Below, piece by piece: positions 23,231-25,312 of a stretch of 25,312 bases of DNA. The stretch spans positions 10,768 through 36,079 of the forward strand of contig DADO01000037.1 in assembly GCA_002509325.1 (NCBI GenBank), given 5' to 3'. Within the stretch, counting starts at the first letter, position 1. Every line of letters begins with the position of its first letter. The position numbers were made by a program, and so were the translations under genes. The DNA comes from Methanosarcina sp. UBA402 (GTDB taxonomy: Archaea > Halobacteriota > Methanosarcinia > Methanosarcinales > Methanosarcinaceae). Under the pieces are notes generated by a model. The model had not been told where the DNA came from and did no database searches. It saw nothing but the letters and a program-made list of their open reading frames with translations.

Positions 23231-24091
23231 ATGATAACAAAGAGATTTGTAATAGGAACATTGTTTTTGGTAATTTTCTTGGTAGGTATGGCTTTTGTAC
23301 CAACAGCAAGTGCGATTGATACTAAGTTGAGTGAAGAAAAAAGTACAAAAAGTATTTACTGTGCAGAAAATGAAATTATCTCTAAGCTTTCTTCGAATCA
23401 AACTTCTTCAGAAAATTCAAAAAAAGCCGAAGAACTCATAAATAAAATAAAAGCACAAAATGAACAGGAAATTTCAGATTCGGTAAATAAATCTACAAGT
23501 GAGCAAATATCAATACTATCTACTGTAACGTTAGGGACAGACGCTACATTCACTAATGCAGACTGCGGAGATAGTGGTACTTCATCATGGGGGGCAGCAC
23601 CCTGTCTTAAAGGTTCTGACTATATTAAGAGTTCAAGAAGAGCTAGAGAAGCTGTACTCACGGGTCCTGGAGGATATGGAGGGGGCGGTGCTTGGGCATG
23701 GGTTGGAAAATCTTTTTATGTGTCAGGTTCTGGTTCTCAGTCAGCAAATATAAGAATGACTGGATATCTGTATGGTTTGACAAGTGCCGCAGCTGGGGGA
23801 TCAAGCAGTTCAGATGTAGATTTAGTATTAAAAGATTCAACCACTGGAACTTCATATAGTACTTCAATATACAGTGTGTCATGTGGCGGTCTAGGATGGG
23901 AAAATGTAGATCAATCTTTTAATAAAGGTTTATCAGTAACGTTGCAGGGTGGCCACAGTTATATTGCATACCTGAAGGTAGCTGGAAGCGCTTCGACTTA
24001 TGGAATTGGAGAAGCGGGATCTGATTTTGGTCCAGGGGATGGCGATGATGAAGGATATGTTTCTTATTCTTCGATAATCGTTGATTTTTAA
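23231..24091 (+). CDS. Secreted Gly/Ser-rich protein of unknown function
   Basis: A 286-residue exported protein. Residues 1-28 form a signal peptide nearly identical to that of the phospholipase-like gene (IGTLFLVIFLVGMAFVP). Residues about 30-95 are charged and helical with Lys/Glu/Asn-rich stretches, possibly a propeptide or coiled coil. From about 100 the protein becomes beta-like and rich in Gly and Ser (GPGGYGGGGAWAWVGKSFYV, then GLTSAAAGGSSSSDVDLVL), with C112 and C125 close enough to pair. It resembles secreted beta-sandwich proteins, but no family is recognised. The start has TAGGAGG at proper spacing. Confidence 0.75.
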   Translation: MITKRFVIGTLFLVIFLVGMAFVPTASAIDTKLSEEKSTKSIYCAENEIISKLSSNQTSSENSKKAEELINKIKAQNEQEISDSVNKSTSEQISILSTVTLGTDATFTNADCGDSGTSSWGAAPCLKGSDYIKSSRRAREAVLTGPGGYGGGGAWAWVGKSFYVSGSGSQSANIRMTGYLYGLTSAAAGGSSSSDVDLVLKDSTTGTSYSTSIYSVSCGGLGWENVDQSFNKGLSVTLQGGHSYIAYLKVAGSASTYGIGEAGSDFGPGDGDDEGYVSYSSIIVDF

Positions 24092-24099
24092 CACTAAAA

Positions 24100-24232
24100 A
24101 TGCATATTTCGAACCCCTGCCAATGTAGGTGAATAATGCATGCTTATAGGATATTTTGTTGATTACATGTCAGCAAAATAGTCCTTTTGTACAGTATCAT
24201 GGCACAAGAGTGCTAGGGTTCGAAATATGCAT
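24100..24232. repeat. MITE-like element bounded by a perfect 17-bp inverted repeat
   Basis: ATGCATATTTCGAACCC (24100-24116) is the exact reverse complement of 24216-24232. The 99-bp interior has no open frame of note. Runs of AAAA flank both ends and could be a 4-bp target duplication, though they are low in complexity. Size and structure suggest a miniature non-autonomous transposable element; a long-range RNA hairpin after the upstream gene is the alternative. Confidence 0.6.
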
Positions 24233-24280
24233 AAAAATAAACTTCAAAAAGGATTATTAATTAGAGAGAAAATGATCTTA

Positions 24281-24318
24281 ATAATACAGAATTATAAATT
24301 TCAACTATCCTGTATTAT
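24281..24318. repeat. 9-bp inverted repeat
   Basis: ATAATACAG (24281-24289) pairs with CTGTATTAT (24310-24318) around 20 nt. A smaller AAATAC...GTATTT stem with a following T-run lies near 24339-24361 and may be a terminator. Both precede the small membrane protein gene. Confidence 0.4.
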
Positions 24319-24434
24319 GAGATTTAACTTTTTCTGTCAAATACGATACAGTTGTATTTTTTTAAGCGATTTGCTGATTTTATATTATAAGTTAGGAGTA
24401 TAGTCTCTAAAATAAATAATAAGGTGTTGTAATT

Positions 24435-24674
24435 ATGCATAAATTAGAAATAGATACCATTGAAAAAATTGCAAAAACCGTTATTCTGATTCCAGCAATA
24501 TTGGGACTAATTTTTATTATATTTATTTTCTACTCAGAATTCAGCGGAAGAAATGTATCTATTGGAGGTAACTATCTTGTTTTTGGCCTTTTAATTAATA
24601 TCGGAATCTTAATGTTAATTTATGTATCTGTACGTGAGTTTATAAGCGCTTATAAGGAAACTAAAGAAAAATAA
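24435..24674 (+). CDS. Small two-TM membrane protein, unknown function
   Basis: A 79-residue protein with two hydrophobic segments, about residues 15-34 (TVILIPAILGLIFIIFIFYS) and 46-66 (NYLVFGLLINIGILMLIYVS), and charged ends (KETKEK). Both termini are predicted in the cytoplasm with a short external loop containing Gly and Arg. AAGGTG lies 8 nt before the ATG, and a TATA-like TTTATATTATAA about 50 nt upstream suggests its own promoter. No family recognised. Confidence 0.65.
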   Translation: MHKLEIDTIEKIAKTVILIPAILGLIFIIFIFYSEFSGRNVSIGGNYLVFGLLINIGILMLIYVSVREFISAYKETKEK

Positions 24675-24745
24675 AAATCTGTGAAATTGTCTATAAAACA
24701 CTATAACAAAAGAGAAAAGCAAAATCAAACCAAAACAAATCAAAA

Positions 24746-24910
24746 AGCGATGGAACTGTATCAGCCAAAATAAGTTATTATGGTTTTACGCTAAATTCCG
24801 CGGAAGCTACAGATAGTGTAGACTGGCCACATTATAGCATTGTTCAACATGAAGTTTCCCATCATTTTGATGCAGCAGATCAAAATACGGAATCAAAAGC
24901 GAAAATTTAG
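24746..24910 (+). pseudogene. Zincin metalloprotease 3' remnant
   Basis: One frame, open from about 24706 and ending at TAG 24908-24910, encodes DGTVSAKISYYGFTLNSAEA, then DWPHYSIVQHEVSHHFDAAD. The motif HEVSHHFD (HExxH followed by H) with the preceding SIVQ is typical of metalloprotease active sites. There is no start, no ribosome binding site and no room for a complete domain, so it is the tail of a lost gene. It continues straight into the AAAT repeat. Confidence 0.6.
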
Positions 24911-24926
24911 GTTTTAGGATAAGCTA

Positions 24927-24950
24927 AAATAAATAAATAAATAAATAAAT
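24927..24950. repeat. AAAT tetranucleotide microsatellite, six copies
   Basis: Six perfect AAAT units adjoin the frhB-like terminator. On the minus strand they read ATTT and provide the T-rich tail after the hairpin, so length changes could affect termination. Confidence 0.85.
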
Positions 24951-24977
24951 AAAGATGAAGCTTTGGGCTTCATCTTT
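24951..24977 (-). terminator. Terminator of the FrhB-like gene
   Basis: AAAGATGAAGC (24951-24961) pairs perfectly with GCTTCATCTTT (24967-24977) over 11 bp with a 5-nt loop. On the minus strand the stem is followed by repeated ATTT, giving a T-rich tail. It lies 19 nt after the gene's stop. Confidence 0.75.
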
Positions 24978-24996
24978 AAAGTTTATTCGGTAAGTT

Positions 24997-25312
24997 TTAT
25001 TCCTGTTTTCTTGCCATCTTTTTCTTTGCAAGCTTCTCGATAATACCAAGGCTGACCTCGCTGCCTACGCTCAGCTTCCCGTTAGCAATTGCGCTGTCAA
25101 GGAGGTGCTGTCCAACAAGGGTGCGGACGATAAGGGTCGTGTAACCATCAGGACTGCCTACTGAGCCGGCAGAAATATCGGCCTTGAGGGCGGTAAAGTC
25201 CGTGCAGACATGGCAGCCTGGGCGGATGGTATCCTCGAGTTCGGCAAGGGGGATCACATACTGGGTACCATCATTGAGGGTGATTTCGAGCTTGCCCTTA
25301 ACATCAATGCGG
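24997..25312 (-). CDS. Coenzyme F420 hydrogenase/dehydrogenase beta subunit family protein, C-terminal part
   Basis: The frame is open to the window edge, giving the last 104 residues. GCHVCTDFTALKADISAGSV followed by GSPDGYTTLIVRT is the hallmark of the FrhB/FdhB C-terminal domain, where the CxxC cysteines ligate an iron-sulfur cluster and the region binds F420 or FAD. Such proteins move electrons between F420 and a partner redox enzyme. The tail after the motif is short compared with FrhB of the classical hydrogenase, so this may be another member, such as a formate-dehydrogenase- or reductase-type subunit. The gene symbol is therefore left open. It continues beyond 25312. Two truncated copies of its 3' end lie at 20013 and 22701. 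Confidence 0.85.
   Translation of the reverse strand, partial: RIDVKGKLEITLNDGTQYVIPLAELEDTIRPGCHVCTDFTALKADISAGSVGSPDGYTTLIVRTLVGQHLLDSAIANGKLSVGSEVSLGIIEKLAKKKMARKQE

Noticed and set aside
19971..25312. Insertion sequence or integrated phage carrying the repeats
   Set aside because: No transposase, integrase or phage gene and no attachment-site pattern was found; the repeats are explained by duplication of frhB ends and a promoter cassette.

Overview
The window looks like a chromosomal segment of a Methanosarcina-type methanogenic archaeon. The evidence is a methyl-coenzyme M reductase activation ATPase (component A2, AtwA), a coenzyme F420 hydrogenase/dehydrogenase beta-subunit (FrhB-type) C-terminus, a MEDS-type sensor histidine kinase, an archaeal DUF1059 protein, archaeal TATA boxes, GGAGGTGA-type ribosome binding sites and long AT-rich intergenic regions. 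No rRNA, tRNA, CRISPR array or transposase gene was found.

Layout. 1-3470: the 3' part of atwA, then two minus-strand flavoprotein genes (an FMN-reductase/Isf-like protein and a flavin-reductase-like protein). 3700-12850: two tandem copies of a three-gene MacB-type operon (ATPase, secreted COG1361/CARDB-like protein, FtsX-like permease), all on the minus strand. Copy A (12791 to 9649) has all three genes, but its ATPase has a Cys in Walker A and no start codon at the usual place. Copy B (9099 to 3703) has a sound ATPase but a broken permease, and a plus-strand MEDS histidine kinase lies between its second and third genes. The two secreted-protein genes are almost identical over about 1 kb, which suggests gene conversion.

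12850-16240: a long region without conventional genes. It holds the most unusual content: a tandem array of four micro-ORFs of 24-25 codons (13737-14393), each with its own ribosome binding site and, for three of them, a repeated leader box. The array ends at a hairpin and T-rich tract. A further divergent member may lie at 15177, next to a GC-rich block that ends in a long hairpin plus T-run (candidate small RNA).

16244-18063: a DrrAB-type ABC-2 exporter pair. 18640-19885: a 20-bp repeat array upstream of a frameshifted Hsp20-like pseudogene, then an intact Hsp20-like paralog and a DUF1059 gene.

19970-25312: a repeat-built accessory region. Two truncated frhB 3' ends (20013 and 22701) lie in the same orientation as the real frhB-like gene at the right edge, each followed by a remnant terminator hairpin. 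Each is joined to the same promoter, a leader hairpin and a signal-peptide gene. The first drives a zinc-dependent phospholipase C/P1 nuclease-like protein split by an in-frame TAA. The second drives an unknown Gly/Ser-rich secreted protein. A sequon-rich membrane-anchored protein, a small two-TM protein, a MITE-like inverted repeat and a metalloprotease remnant complete the region. The secreted products suggest a cell-surface function, but this is inferred from the signal peptides only.
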